A DNA stretch of 64,000 nucleotides, from assembly GCA_013399015.1 (NCBI GenBank), contig VWZX01009113.1, forward strand, positions 1,284,799 to 1,348,798. The letters run 5' to 3'. The DNA is from Galbula dea. Taxonomy: Eukaryota; Chordata; Aves; Piciformes; Galbulidae. The notes beneath the pieces were generated by a model. It did not search any database. It saw only the letters and a program-made list of their open reading frames with translations, and was not told the DNA's origin. This document shows, one piece after another, positions 25,201-35,800 of the stretch; within the stretch, counting starts at the first letter, position 1; every line of letters begins with the position of its first letter. The translations under genes and the position numbers were made by a program.

Positions 25201-28200
25201 GAGGCTACACAAACACGCACACGGTCCCCGAAGGAATCACAGGGTTATCACCCACACAGACCAGCACCATGCCACATCTATATGCTGCATATTTGTACTC
25301 TGGTGCACTCTAGGATGATTACTTTATCCTAAGCCACCATGTGGAGCCCAAGGTATCTAAGTCTAGTGAAGCCACACACTCCGTGCAAATTTTTCTCTAT
25401 TAATATTTCACTTTCCAATGCCTGTATAGATCAGTAATAACTCTGTTGAAGTGAATTTAGTTTTACTGTGGACCTTTGCACATCATAGCCACTTGCTGGA
25501 ATATATGGAATTAATCAGTAAAACCATTTATGAACATGCTAGGTAAAGCTTTGCTTCAGACTTGTAATGTAGGACATTGAATGGAGAGAGAATCTGATTT
25601 ATATTTTAAGAGCGGATTTTTTGTTACCTGACTTCTTTGTTACTTGGCTTCATGGATCAGAGCCAGGAATATTTTGGTTGTTTTCAGAACCTCATCACAG
25701 TTGAGTAGCTGTGATTCCTAGCAGTCACAGTCCAAGTGATTCATGTTACTACTTAAAAAGCACTTAAGCAAAGTAGTACTGACAGAATGGGTAACTTAAA
25801 GGTACTCCTCTGTCTCAAACATTTGCAAAGAAGTTCTAGCCTTCAGAATTTTAGGGACTTTTTTTAGTTGTTTAAGAATCAGTAAGCTGTATTCAAATTA
25901 TGATTCATTCAGTCTGTAGAGACTGAAGCATTAGGCCAAACATGTATACACATGAGAAAAAAGACCAGTAATTTTCCTGCTACAAGCATTATAGCTTACT
26001 TACAGCAAGCAGGGTTTGTATTTTAGTAATGGCCAATTCTTCTTCAATAAAAGGAAGCCTGGAGACTTTTCTACATGACAAAGCATTTGGCAACAATGTT
26101 GTTTTGAAGCATTTCCTCCTCTAGTCACTTATTTCTACTCAGGTCAGCTCTTTCAGTCACACTAACGTGTCTTTTGTGGAGCTGCCCTATGAATCAGGAA
26201 ACTGATCCAGGTTAAAAATTAGCCAGCAAGGAAAAAAAAAAAAAAAAGGCACAGCAAGGAACTGGCACAACTGCAAAAGCAGAGCATGGTGGCACAGGGA
26301 CTAAACGAACACACAGTGGTATGAGAAGGAAGTACGAATGCCTGAAATCCTCATTAGCACTGAATGCCTGGGGGTCGTGGGAACATTGGGGTTAGTGTCT
26401 CAATTAAATTTTGCCTTTATGAACTAAATGTAGTTTTGTCAACCAGAGACTTAAAAGAAACAAGCTCTGATCCACAAATCTATGGCGGCTGAAACCTCGG
26501 CTAATCTGTAAGTAGTCTGCAACACATGGCAACAGCCTAGAAAAGAGCTTCTTGCATCCCCCACCTGTGGAGGGTATTTACTAGGAACAGCTGTTATAAA
26601 GATCATGATGCAGCTATATGAAGTGATTTTTTTTTTTTTTTTTTGAGGAATAGGTTGGGGAAGGCAATTCTTTAAGCAGAGGAAGCACAAGTGGTCCTAG
26701 AAATGGAACAGTTTTGCAAAATCTGATATGGAGTTTGTGTATAAAACAGAGAGGGAACTATGAGTCTACTAGATAGTGTTGAGAAGGGAGGGTCTAGCAG
26801 TGAGTGGCAGCTTTAGAAGAAAGCCTTCTGCTGGGTGTACAGGCCTCTGGGTTTTGTGGTGTTGTTCCTCAGTCTTTAAGGGCCTGAGATGTCTGTTGGA
26901 CATATAAGGACAGAAGGACACGTAGTAACAAAACAACTATAGTAGCTGGTCACCTGCTTATGTAGTTTTCTTTGAAGATGTAACTTAGGTATTTTATTTG
27001 GAGGAGGGAAGATGGTTTTCTAAAGTTGGTAACTATGTGGCTCTGACTGTGTAACTAAGCACATAGTTTGACTGTGTTGTATAGACCCTTAAAGCTGGTG
27101 TTACTGTGATTTTGTTAAGCATATTGCTGTGCTCCAAATTCTAGATGTGAGAGTAAATTAATCTAGAAAAATAGAGATACCTTGAAATAGCTGTGATGTG
27201 AGCTATTTCATTCTATCTTTACTTTACTTGAGAATTTTCTGGGGGAAATCTAGTGCTGGAGGCAAGAGGGATATGTTATCTGGCTTTTGTTTTGAACTAC
27301 TGGCAAGCAGTCTGTTAGAAGGAAAATTACACTCTCTCTTTATGTATGTTATACCCTTGAAGTAAAGAATGTTTGTACAATATCTAAACCCTGTCTGAAA
27401 CTAACATTGCATAAGACCAATTATATGTCAGCATCTCTTCTGACTCCTGAGGGCTGGCTGTGTCCAGAAAAACTTCAGTACGATGTGTCTGTTGTTGACT
27501 TCTGCCTGTGCCCAAAATTTTGGATTGTGGCTTGGGCCACTTACTATATTGTTTTGAGTTCTATAGGGGCACTTAAAAAAAAACAAAAAACAAACAACAA
27601 AAACAAACAAAAGAACAAACCAACAACACATTTTCTCGGATTTTATTTAAGGTTATATTCTCTCTGATACAGTGAGTGGAAGCAGTGAGAGTAAGTTAAA
27701 CAGAGAGGAGAACATGAGCTCTAAATTCACAATATGTGTGTGTAACTTCAGGTAGGTTTTTCCCCTGCTAACATTTTCTAGACTGACTTGGTTCTGTGTA
27801 TGCTCTCGTTTCAACCTTTTAACACATGCTGTTGCAATTTAAATGTTTACCTCCTTACTGTTCTGGAAAACCATCATTTCAGAGATTGGTTTGGAGGGTT
27901 TACTTCCTTCACTAATAATAACACAATGTCACCAAATCTTCTGAAAAGTGTTAAATGGCTTAGCTTGTTTTTAAGGAAAGAGCATAATATACTGGGTGAA
28001 GACTGTATGATGTCTCCATGCCCACAGTGGGACACTTTAACAGCACAACTACAATAGCAGATTGGTAACGTGGGCAAGACTTATGATGATAAATCTGGCA
28101 GGTGTGCTGACAGCAAGCCTCTTTGTCTTCTGTGTTAAGGTTTACACTCCCATAATGTACTTAAGACTAAATTTTGTTTTTCTTGCTTCACCAGACCCTG

Positions 28201-30523
28201 GGGGGGTGGAACCAGTTGACATGGTGGCACTTAACAAGATTTTCTGTTGTTTCAAGAACTAAAAAATTATAACTGCTGTGTCAGCAACACCTCATACTAG
28301 GTACTCTATGCTTTGCTATGTGATCAGAACTATTTTTGAAGAAAAATGAGAGCATGCTGATGTTGATCTGGTAGTGATTTCTCCAGGTGTACAAGATCTG
28401 GCATACTCATGGTCTGCTTTGGGAGGCAAAAGAGCTTCAAAAGAGCTTCAGCTGTTTTTTGTTTGTTGTTTTTGTTTTACCATTTTTGGATGAACTAAAC
28501 CCCTTCAATTTGAAAAAAAAATCACAAACAAATAAAACTTGAAGATCACAACTTAAATTTGATATATTTTGACTTAGCATCAAGATTTGTGTTGCTTACT
28601 CTCAGCTGAATTGCTAGCTCCTGGCTTTCACTGGCAATCACAGGTACTTAGCACTTCTGAGTTTCAAGATTCAGGTGTGTTCCTTCCCTTCCTCCACTAG
28701 CAAATATTTATACATCAGTTATCCCTTTACAGAATATCTTCTTGAAAGATAAGCCCTGAAGAACAATGCATTAGTACTTGCCAAGAACTTTAAAATGGAA
28801 ATGCAATCAACCCAAAAATCATACTGAAGAAATTTCATTTCTTGCTTTCCTCTCTCCCCCCAGCTTCCCACTCACAAACTCAAAAATCTCTTTTCTAAAA
28901 GATGTAGTCCTCTGAGGGACCATAAAGCAGATGAACTAAAACCATCTCCATATTCTAGACCCTTTTTATTAACTTAGTAAGCTACTGTTGCAGTAGTAAG
29001 TCATTTGCTCTGCTGAGAAGCAAGGGGTTCTTCTGATACTAACAGGACAGAATCATCCAGGGAACTGGGTGCAGACTGTGTGCTTCTGAGTGCAAAGTGT
29101 TATAAAAGATGATTTATTTATCTCAAACATTTTGTAGAAAAATAAAGATGATCATGCCTAGGACTGAGTGGGAACTTCAAAATTTATTTCCTCCTCTAGC
29201 ACACCGAGATCAGCTTTTGATCTTGCACATGAATGTACTTTTCCCTACACTATCTGATATTTGGCACGATTTTTGCAGCAAAGGAGGAAGTTTACCTGAC
29301 TGTCATCATCTTTGCTCTGGGTATGACTATCAACACTGTGGAGTTCAAGTCTAGGCAATACACTGGCTAAAATAGAAGTGTCTAGACAACAGTAAAGCTA
29401 ACATTATTGCTAAACCTGGTGAAGCCACGCTGAGCAGTAGAAACCTTAGGGAGAAAGCAGACAGGCTAGCACAAAAACTTAACATAATTCATGCCTGACT
29501 GGTAAACAAGAGAATGCTAGCAGAGGAACAGAGTTAACTATAAAAGTAATGCTGTCATATAGTTCATGCCTACTGATGCTATCAAGATTATCAGTGTTGA
29601 TACTGCGCTGAACATGATCATGTATGTTATTCCAGTCTAACAAAACACTAAATGAAGTAGAATCCCTAACGTGGATACAGCAGGCAGCCGTGATGCTGGG
29701 GAAAACCAAGGTAAACAGACTTCAGTAAGCAGCTAAATCAGTTGCTCTCACCAAGCAGCAGCTGAATTGCCATGAATTAGATGGACCATTAGTCTGACTC
29801 AATGGGGCATTTCTTATGATGGCTTGATTTTGTTCAGGACAATATTCTTTAGAGGCACTCAGGAGGTTTGCAGTGCTGCACTGTTCTTTGATATTGGTCC
29901 CTGAAAAACTGTGACAGGACTATGCACACAGGTCTCACTTTCTGGGAAGACACTCTGCTGAATGTCTGATACCAGACTGAGCCATTACTGCTATCATGCC
30001 CATATGTTATTTTTTTTTAATAATTCAGTAAGCCACTCTGAAAAACAGCAAGGGGGTTCCAGGGAAGGAAACTGTAGCTATCCAGTTCCTTGTGTTAAAA
30101 AGAGGAAGGGTATGAACGGCAATCTGGTTCCTTACTGGTAGTGTGCAAGTCACTTCAGCAGTTTCACTTCACAGTGAAGCACAAACTCTCTGTGAGAGAT
30201 TACTGACGCCTTATTTGAGACACTGGAACTCAGGTAACTTTAGCAGCTCAATCAGTCCCTGTAGTTCATTTATCAATGAATTATGGCTTCTTAGTCATCA
30301 AACTCTCTTCAGTCCTGTTGGCTGTGCTATGCAGATGGAAAACCCCCTCAAGAAGATAGAGAGAATATATATACAGCTGAGAACAGTAAAACTTTGTGGA
30401 CTATGTTATTTTTTGGCCAGAGCTCCCAGAGTGTGCACAGTGAACAGTGGTTTCATCAGCTCTCCTGCTGTAAACCAGTCACGTCCCCATACAAACTCTG
30501 CAACCTGGAAGGGAAGATGTTCA
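16221..30523. other. Intergenic DNA between STON2 and GTF2A1, no gene seen
   Basis: About 14 kb of AT-rich sequence. Open frames are short, low in complexity or without any similarity I recognise, and none has convincing splice-bounded coding character. Simple tracts include poly-T at about 20637-20645, poly-A at about 26230-26246, poly-T at about 26627-26644 and a CAAA/AAC-rich run at about 27577-27625. It could hold distal enhancers or a lncRNA, but I cannot show either. Confidence 0.6.
30519..30523 (+). repeat. Target-site duplication, left copy (GTTCA)
   Basis: GTTCA directly before the LTR's first TG, matched by GTTCA at 31112-31116 directly after its final CA. It marks the insertion boundaries. 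Confidence 0.8.
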
Positions 30524-31111
30524 TGTAATGGTTTGACCCAGACTTTTTCTGGTAACCAGTTTGTAACCAGGGAAGTGATCATATTTACCCAGTATTCCAC
30601 ACGATTTTACGTAACTGGGGGTATTAATACAGAGGGGGAGAGGCCCTCGTTCTCTTCTGCCTTCTGGTGGATCCAAGGACGCAGGTTCTCTGCTATCGGT
30701 CTCACCCGTGCGGAGGAGTCAAGCCTTGTAGGCCTTGAGAGGCAGCTGTTGCTGGCGTCGGTCAGTGCGACTCTGCTATCTTAAGGAGAGTAGTAAGATT
30801 CTGTTTTTATTAGTTCTATCCTGGGTTTCAAGTTTACATACCTGTTTTAGTTTCCCTTTTTTCCCCTTTCCCCCTTTTTCCTTCCCTTTTTCCCTTTCCC
30901 TTGGGAGTTCCCTCTACTGTGTGCATAGTATTTTAATTGTATATAACTGCTATATATATAAATATAAATACTTTTGATGTAGTTCGTGTTGTTTCGGGCT
31001 CTTTAGTTTCTCTCGTAGTTTTTTTTCTTAAATTCTGAGAAAGAAAGGGAGGCGGAAGGATTTCACTGTGAGTTTGGGCATTTGGCAGGGAGCCAGGTCC
31101 AAACCATCACA
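30524..31111. mobile_element. Solo LTR of an endogenous retrovirus, ERVL-like
   Basis: The element starts TGTAATGGTTTGACC and ends GGTCCAAACCATCACA, giving TG...CA ends with an inverted terminal match (TGGTTTG / CAAACCA). It is flanked by a perfect 5-bp duplication, GTTCA at 30519-30523 and 31112-31116. Its length is 588 bp. Inside are a T/C-rich tract (about 30850-30905) and an AT-rich TATATATATAAATATAAATA stretch (about 30950-30970). No retroviral coding sequence adjoins it, so it is a solo LTR left by LTR-LTR recombination. The 5-bp duplication fits ERVL-type elements. Transcriptional orientation is uncertain. Confidence 0.82.
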
Positions 31112-31116
31112 GTTCA
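31112..31116 (+). repeat. Target-site duplication, right copy (GTTCA)
   Basis: Right partner of the duplication at 30519-30523. Confidence 0.8.
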
Positions 31117-31870
31117 TTACTGTAGAAATCATGTAATTCATGATTGAGAAGACTTTCCTGCATGACGTGCCTCTCATGGGTTGCCATAAAGGGGATAAAG
31201 AAAGAGAATGAAGGGAAGGCAATAAAAAAAAAATGGAAGTTAACCCAGCTGACAGAGCTCTGACAACTTGTTCAGCAGGGAGATCCTATGGCCACAGATT
31301 CTGTGAGGAACCGCTAACAGCTTCCATGCTGCACATCAACCAGCACCTGTGGGCCATAGTGAGACCCAGATGGAGAATATAAGTAATTTATTTGATTTTA
31401 CTGCTTCCCTCTTTCTTCCTGATCAGCTCCGGACTCAGTCACTAGTCCACGTGGCACGGAAAGCCTAGAAGCGCTCTGGGGATTGCAGCCTACAGCAGTG
31501 GCCCCTAGGCGCATGGGGCTATTGTTCAACCGCCTGTCACGGACGGCACAGGAAAAGCCATCTCTGCCCTCAAGTAGGCGGTTGCAGGTTCCGATTGGCA
31601 CGGAACAAGCAGCTCCCGAGCCCGCCGCCGCCGAGCCGTGACCAGCATCGAGGGACGGCTCGCTCCCAGCCATCTCCCCCGTAAAGACTGCTACTGCCGC
31701 CGCCTAGCGACCCTCCATCCTGCCCTCGTAGACTCGCGCGGGCGCAGGGACCGCCTGCCGCCATCAGGCCGAAGCTGCCATCAGCGGCAGCGCCTCGCCG
31801 TTGCCCTCCTCGCGGGCGGCGTGGCGTCACGCGCGGAGAGGGGCGGAACCCCAGCCCGGCTACCCGAGAG

Positions 31871-31886
31871 ACTTCCGCCTCGGTAG
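31871..31886 (+). promoter_or_regulatory. Direct repeat with ETS core, copy 1
   Basis: ACTTCCGCCTCGGTAG. It recurs with one change at 31928-31943. CTTCCG is the reverse of the ETS/GABP core CGGAAG. Function is inferred from the motif only. Confidence 0.5.
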
Positions 31887-31927
31887 GTTCAGCTGTGCGG
31901 GGTCTGCGTGCCCAACCTTGCGCAGAT

Positions 31928-31943
31928 ACTTCCGCCTCAGTAG
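31928..31943 (+). promoter_or_regulatory. Direct repeat with ETS core, copy 2
   Basis: ACTTCCGCCTCAGTAG, 15 of 16 identical to 31871-31886 and 57 bp downstream of it. It is followed at about 31947-31956 by TCATGGCGGC, which resembles a YY1 site. Confidence 0.5.
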
Positions 31944-32095
31944 TTGTCATGGCGGCGGGGCGGGCACTTTACGTGACGCCGGCCGGCCCGGCGTGAGCTC
32001 TCGCGCAGTTCTCGCGGTGCCTCACCGCCTCCCTCCCTCCCCCCGCCTGCGTCCCCCTCTCGCCCTGGCCGCTCGCGCAGCTGCTCGGCTCTCGC

Positions 32096-32104
32096 TATAT
32101 AAAG
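32096..32104 (+). promoter_or_regulatory. GTF2A1: TATA box of GTF2A1
   Basis: TATATAAAG in an otherwise GC-rich promoter, about 200 bp before the start codon. A transcription start at about 32125-32135 would follow from usual TATA spacing. The resulting 5' leader contains no upstream ATG. The start site is inferred, not seen. Confidence 0.65.
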
Positions 32105-32300
32105 GGGCGAAGCGGGCAGAGCGGGCGGCTGGCGGCGGCGGCTGCAGCCCCAGGGCCGGCGAACGAGGCCGGGCCAGGCCGCGGGGTTACCCGTGAGCTG
32201 AGGCGGGACGAGCGGGCTCTGGGGGAACGCAGCCGGGCAGGTTTATTGTTTTAGGGGCGACTCCCCCCCGTGGTTGGGGGTGTCCCGGGGGGCTCGGGAC

Positions 32301-32330
32301 ATGGCGAGCTCGACTAACACAAACCCCGTG
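32301..32330 (+). CDS. GTF2A1: GTF2A1 coding exon 1
   Basis: Encodes MASSTNTNPV and ends on a codon boundary at GTG|GTAAGG. The 5' UTR lies directly upstream in the same exon. Confidence 0.93.
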
Positions 32331-32822
32331 GTAAGGACCGGGTCGGGGGGCGAGGGGGGCCCCGGGGGCANGCGAGGGGCGCAGCCGCCTCCGGAGGGAG
32401 CCACCTGGGGAAGGGGCGAGAGCCGGGGGAGCGCGGCGGGAGCTCCCGCCCGCCCTGCCGCCGTTACGGGGCGAGGGGAAGCGGCCCCCAGTCCGGTTTC
32501 GGTTTTGCGGTGTCGGTGAAGCCCGCTCGGGCTCCGCTGTAGCCATTTTATGTTCTTTTATAAGAAAGAGACGATGGGTGTAAAGCACTTATCCCAGCCC
32601 GGCCGGATCAGCTAAGTCGGGCAAAAGCCCTCAACGTCTTTCCGGCGAGCGAGGCAGTATTTATTTTAAAAAGAGATAAAACCCCCCAAAAAACAAAACT
32701 CCAAACCTCTTCCCTCCCGTTCCTTTCTTGTGCTTTCTGCACCTTGGTGGGTGGCTCGCTGCTGCACTTGTACTCACAGAGGTTTGCAACAAGCAGTCAC
32801 ACAAACCTGCGCAGCCACCGAG

Positions 32823-32863
<41 letters not shown>

Positions 32864-35800
32864 TTTTNCCCACCCCCGGCCGTCGCTCTCCTCTCAGCTC
32901 CTTTTCCCCCTTGCGCGCCTCCCGGCTGCGACCCCCGCCCCGAAGTGCTGGAGGAGACAAACCCGGCGTCCCGGCGGCGGGCTCGGCCCCCTTGTTTGTG
33001 GCTCTGAGATCCATCATGGCTTCCCCCTGCCTTTCTGCCTCCCTGCTCCTTGTGTTCCTCCTCCCTGTGGCTGCCTTGTTTATATAGAGCTATTGCCGCT
33101 CTCTAATATAGACTCTGCTAGGATGGGAAGGTGCTTTCCAGCCCCACGTCACCGCCTCTCCATTTAAACACCACATCAGCCTTTAAATAGGGAGCGAGCC
33201 GCGGAGCGCGGGCTGGGAGGTGCATGCGTCCGCGGCGGAGAGCGGGAGACGGGCGGCTTGTCCCTCGGATCCTGACCAAGCTTTCATCGGGTTTCCTTCC
33301 TTTCCTTCCCTCCAAGCCTCCCTTCCCAGTCGCCACCGGCCTGTGGAGCGGTGGTGCTTTCTGCCAGCGGGGGCGGGGGGTTGTCTCCTAGCCGGTGTAA
33401 ATGGTCTTTCCCGTGTATTTACGCATTGCACAAAGACAGTTTTCATCCTCTTCTGCGTTTGAAAGTATTTACTTTTTTCTATTTTCTGCTTGTTTTCCTT
33501 AGGGTTTTTTTCTGTCCCTAGCATACAGGTAGTGCACGTTCTGTGCGTCTGTAAGCTCTTTGAAGTAGTTTTTCTGCTAGGTGGGGAGAGTAGAGTTTAA
33601 ACGGTTCTTACTCAGTACATCAAGGAGAAATGTGGTACTTATTTTGTGGCACTTTGCCAAGGTCTGACTACAGCTGTCACCCTGAAAGTAATGTTTAATA
33701 GTAAAGTTTTGTCTATGGGTCGTGGGCTGCAGAGACTACTCAATGATTTCTGTGTGTTTCTGGTGACTAAGGTGTAAAAATATTTTACTACAGTCCAGAC
33801 AGAACAAAGGTTTTAGACTTTTCACTAATATTTGGTGTAATTGCAATATTTAGTATACTGCAAAACAGTATACAAAAGAAATGCAAAGCATCCTAGTTTA
33901 CTTTTCAAAATACGAAATTTTACAGACCTGCCTGTGAGTTAGGGTCATTCAGTTGCAAAGATTTTTTTTTTAGGTTTTGTATCAGAAAATTTTAGGAAAG
34001 GAGTCAGCCATTACGTGCAGGGCAGTTACTCTGTAGGATGCATATGGAATGTGTGTGCTCTGAATCTGTAGGTTGTCCTCCTCTTTATAAACTTCTGGGT
34101 TTTATTTTTTGATTCTAAGAAAAGCATCTATTTTTCTGTAGAGCAAATTAGAGATTTTGCTCTTTTTTTGTTTGTTTTTTGTCTAGGTTAGTACTGAATA
34201 GCAATATGAGTGTGTGTGTGTGTATAGATATATAAAATAGTCTCCCGGGTGCTTGTAAATATATTGGATTCAACAGTTTACTAGAACCTGCTTTATCTCA
34301 GCTTTATGTCTGTACTGGTATAACTTGTGTAAAGTTCTCTCGGATGATGTCTGGTTTTGAACATTGCATTTGGAACAGAAAAAGCCAAGCTTAAAATAAG
34401 CCTGCTTGAAATAAGTGTGCTTTAGGCAGTTTTTCCAGCTAAGTAGTAAAAGCTTGTAATGGTGCGTGGTCGGCTTTGTCAAATTAAGTCTTACTCAATA
34501 ACAAGGATCACGATGCTTATCCTATGGTTACCAAAGATGAATAGGAACATTTTAAAATACTGCAGCCAGGTGGTTAACTTTAGGAAGCTAGACTTTGAAC
34601 CTGGTGTGTCAATAGTATCCCATCAGCATTCATTCAAATATGAATTGCTAGAAATCTGTTCTTCCAAGTAAAGAACAAACACAAGGCATTAACAGTTATA
34701 TGCAGGGTAAGATTTTGTTGGTGACAAAGGTAATTTATTTGCAGAAGTCCATGAAAATGTGAAAGAAGCTCAACTGTAATGCTTACAGTGTAGATTATGT
34801 GTGTGACTTCTTTTTGTTCATCTTTGATGTAATTGTGACTAACCCTAGTTACCTTTACAGTGTGCTTTTCTAGCTGCCATACAGACAGCTTCCAGCTGTA
34901 ACTGCATAGACGGGAGGAAGATTAGTGACATTTCAGAGATAACTGTAGAAGCAAGAGAGGTATAGGCTTTGTACCCTTGAAACTGAAGGAATGTAGGAAT
35001 TGTAAGCCCCTAAAGGCATGTACATTTCTTAAAATAGTTTGCTGGTTGCTCCTTGGATTTGGAGTGTGTGGGTGTGTGGCAGTCTTGCCATACTTGGGAG
35101 TTTGCTTTACAAGATGCACAGAGAAAGTGAAATATAATTGTTTCCGTATGTTCCCAGAGGGGGAATTACTAGATTTCAAATCTTTTCTATATGTTTGTGG
35201 TTGTATCTAATAAATTAGGAATTGTAATTGTTGTCTTTAATCTGTAGTGTTTGGAATAGTGTTTATTGAAGAGTGATTTGAGTGTTTTGCTCTTAAAAGG
35301 TCTTGAAGTTTACAGCAATGTACTCTTTGAGGGAGGCACTTTAATATAAACCAGATGAAAGCATGATTATTTTAATAGCAATCTTTAAAGTTTCTATTAT
35401 GTTCTCATTGCTTTCTCAGAATGCAGATATTTATTGGAAAGCTTAACTCACCTGCTATCCTATCTTTAGACTTGTTCAGTAATTGTATTCTCATGTTTAT
35501 TTTTTGAGTAAGCAGTGTATGAAAATAATTTTGTCGTTCCACTCCAGAGTTTTAGGTGGTTTGTATAAACAGCTTGAGCATCATATAAATAATGCTTAAA
35601 GCCAACACTCAGTGTATATCTAAAACTATAACTATGTGTTTCCTTTTAAAGATCAGGGCTTCAGGCTGTTCTGTAATTTTACTGGATTTGCCTCTGTTGA
35701 GGTAGTAAAAGTGTTCTGTGATACTCTTTGAAATTCCACTATGGATGGCTCTTGAAGGCATTGCTGCTCCCTCTGTGGAAGGTGTTGCATCCACCTGGGC

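Larger units (their letters stand above)
31420..33390. promoter_or_regulatory. GTF2A1: CpG island over the GTF2A1 promoter and first exon
   Basis: CpG dinucleotides and GC content rise sharply from about 31420, are densest at 31600-32560, and fade after about 33390. Recognisable motifs include an inverted CCAAT box (CCGATTGGC, about 31591-31599), duplicated ETS-type sites, a YY1-like site, CRE-like GCGTCACG (about 31824) and TTACGTGACG (about 31969), and CTCGCG half-sites near 31998-32016. These are typical of constitutive vertebrate promoters. The breadth and the upstream CCAAT box would allow divergent transcription. An N stands at 32371 and another at 32868. Confidence 0.85.

Noticed and set aside
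30143..30784. 213-codon open frame upstream of GTF2A1
   Set aside because: It crosses into the solo LTR and ends within it, its composition is non-coding and no family is recognisable.
31570..32588. Several long open frames on both strands in the CpG island
   Set aside because: GC-rich DNA lacks stop codons by chance; the translations are Arg/Gly/Pro/Ala-rich without domains.
32728..33167. Proline-run open frames around the poly-C tract
   Set aside because: They arise from the homopolymer and contain the ambiguous base; no real protein is indicated.
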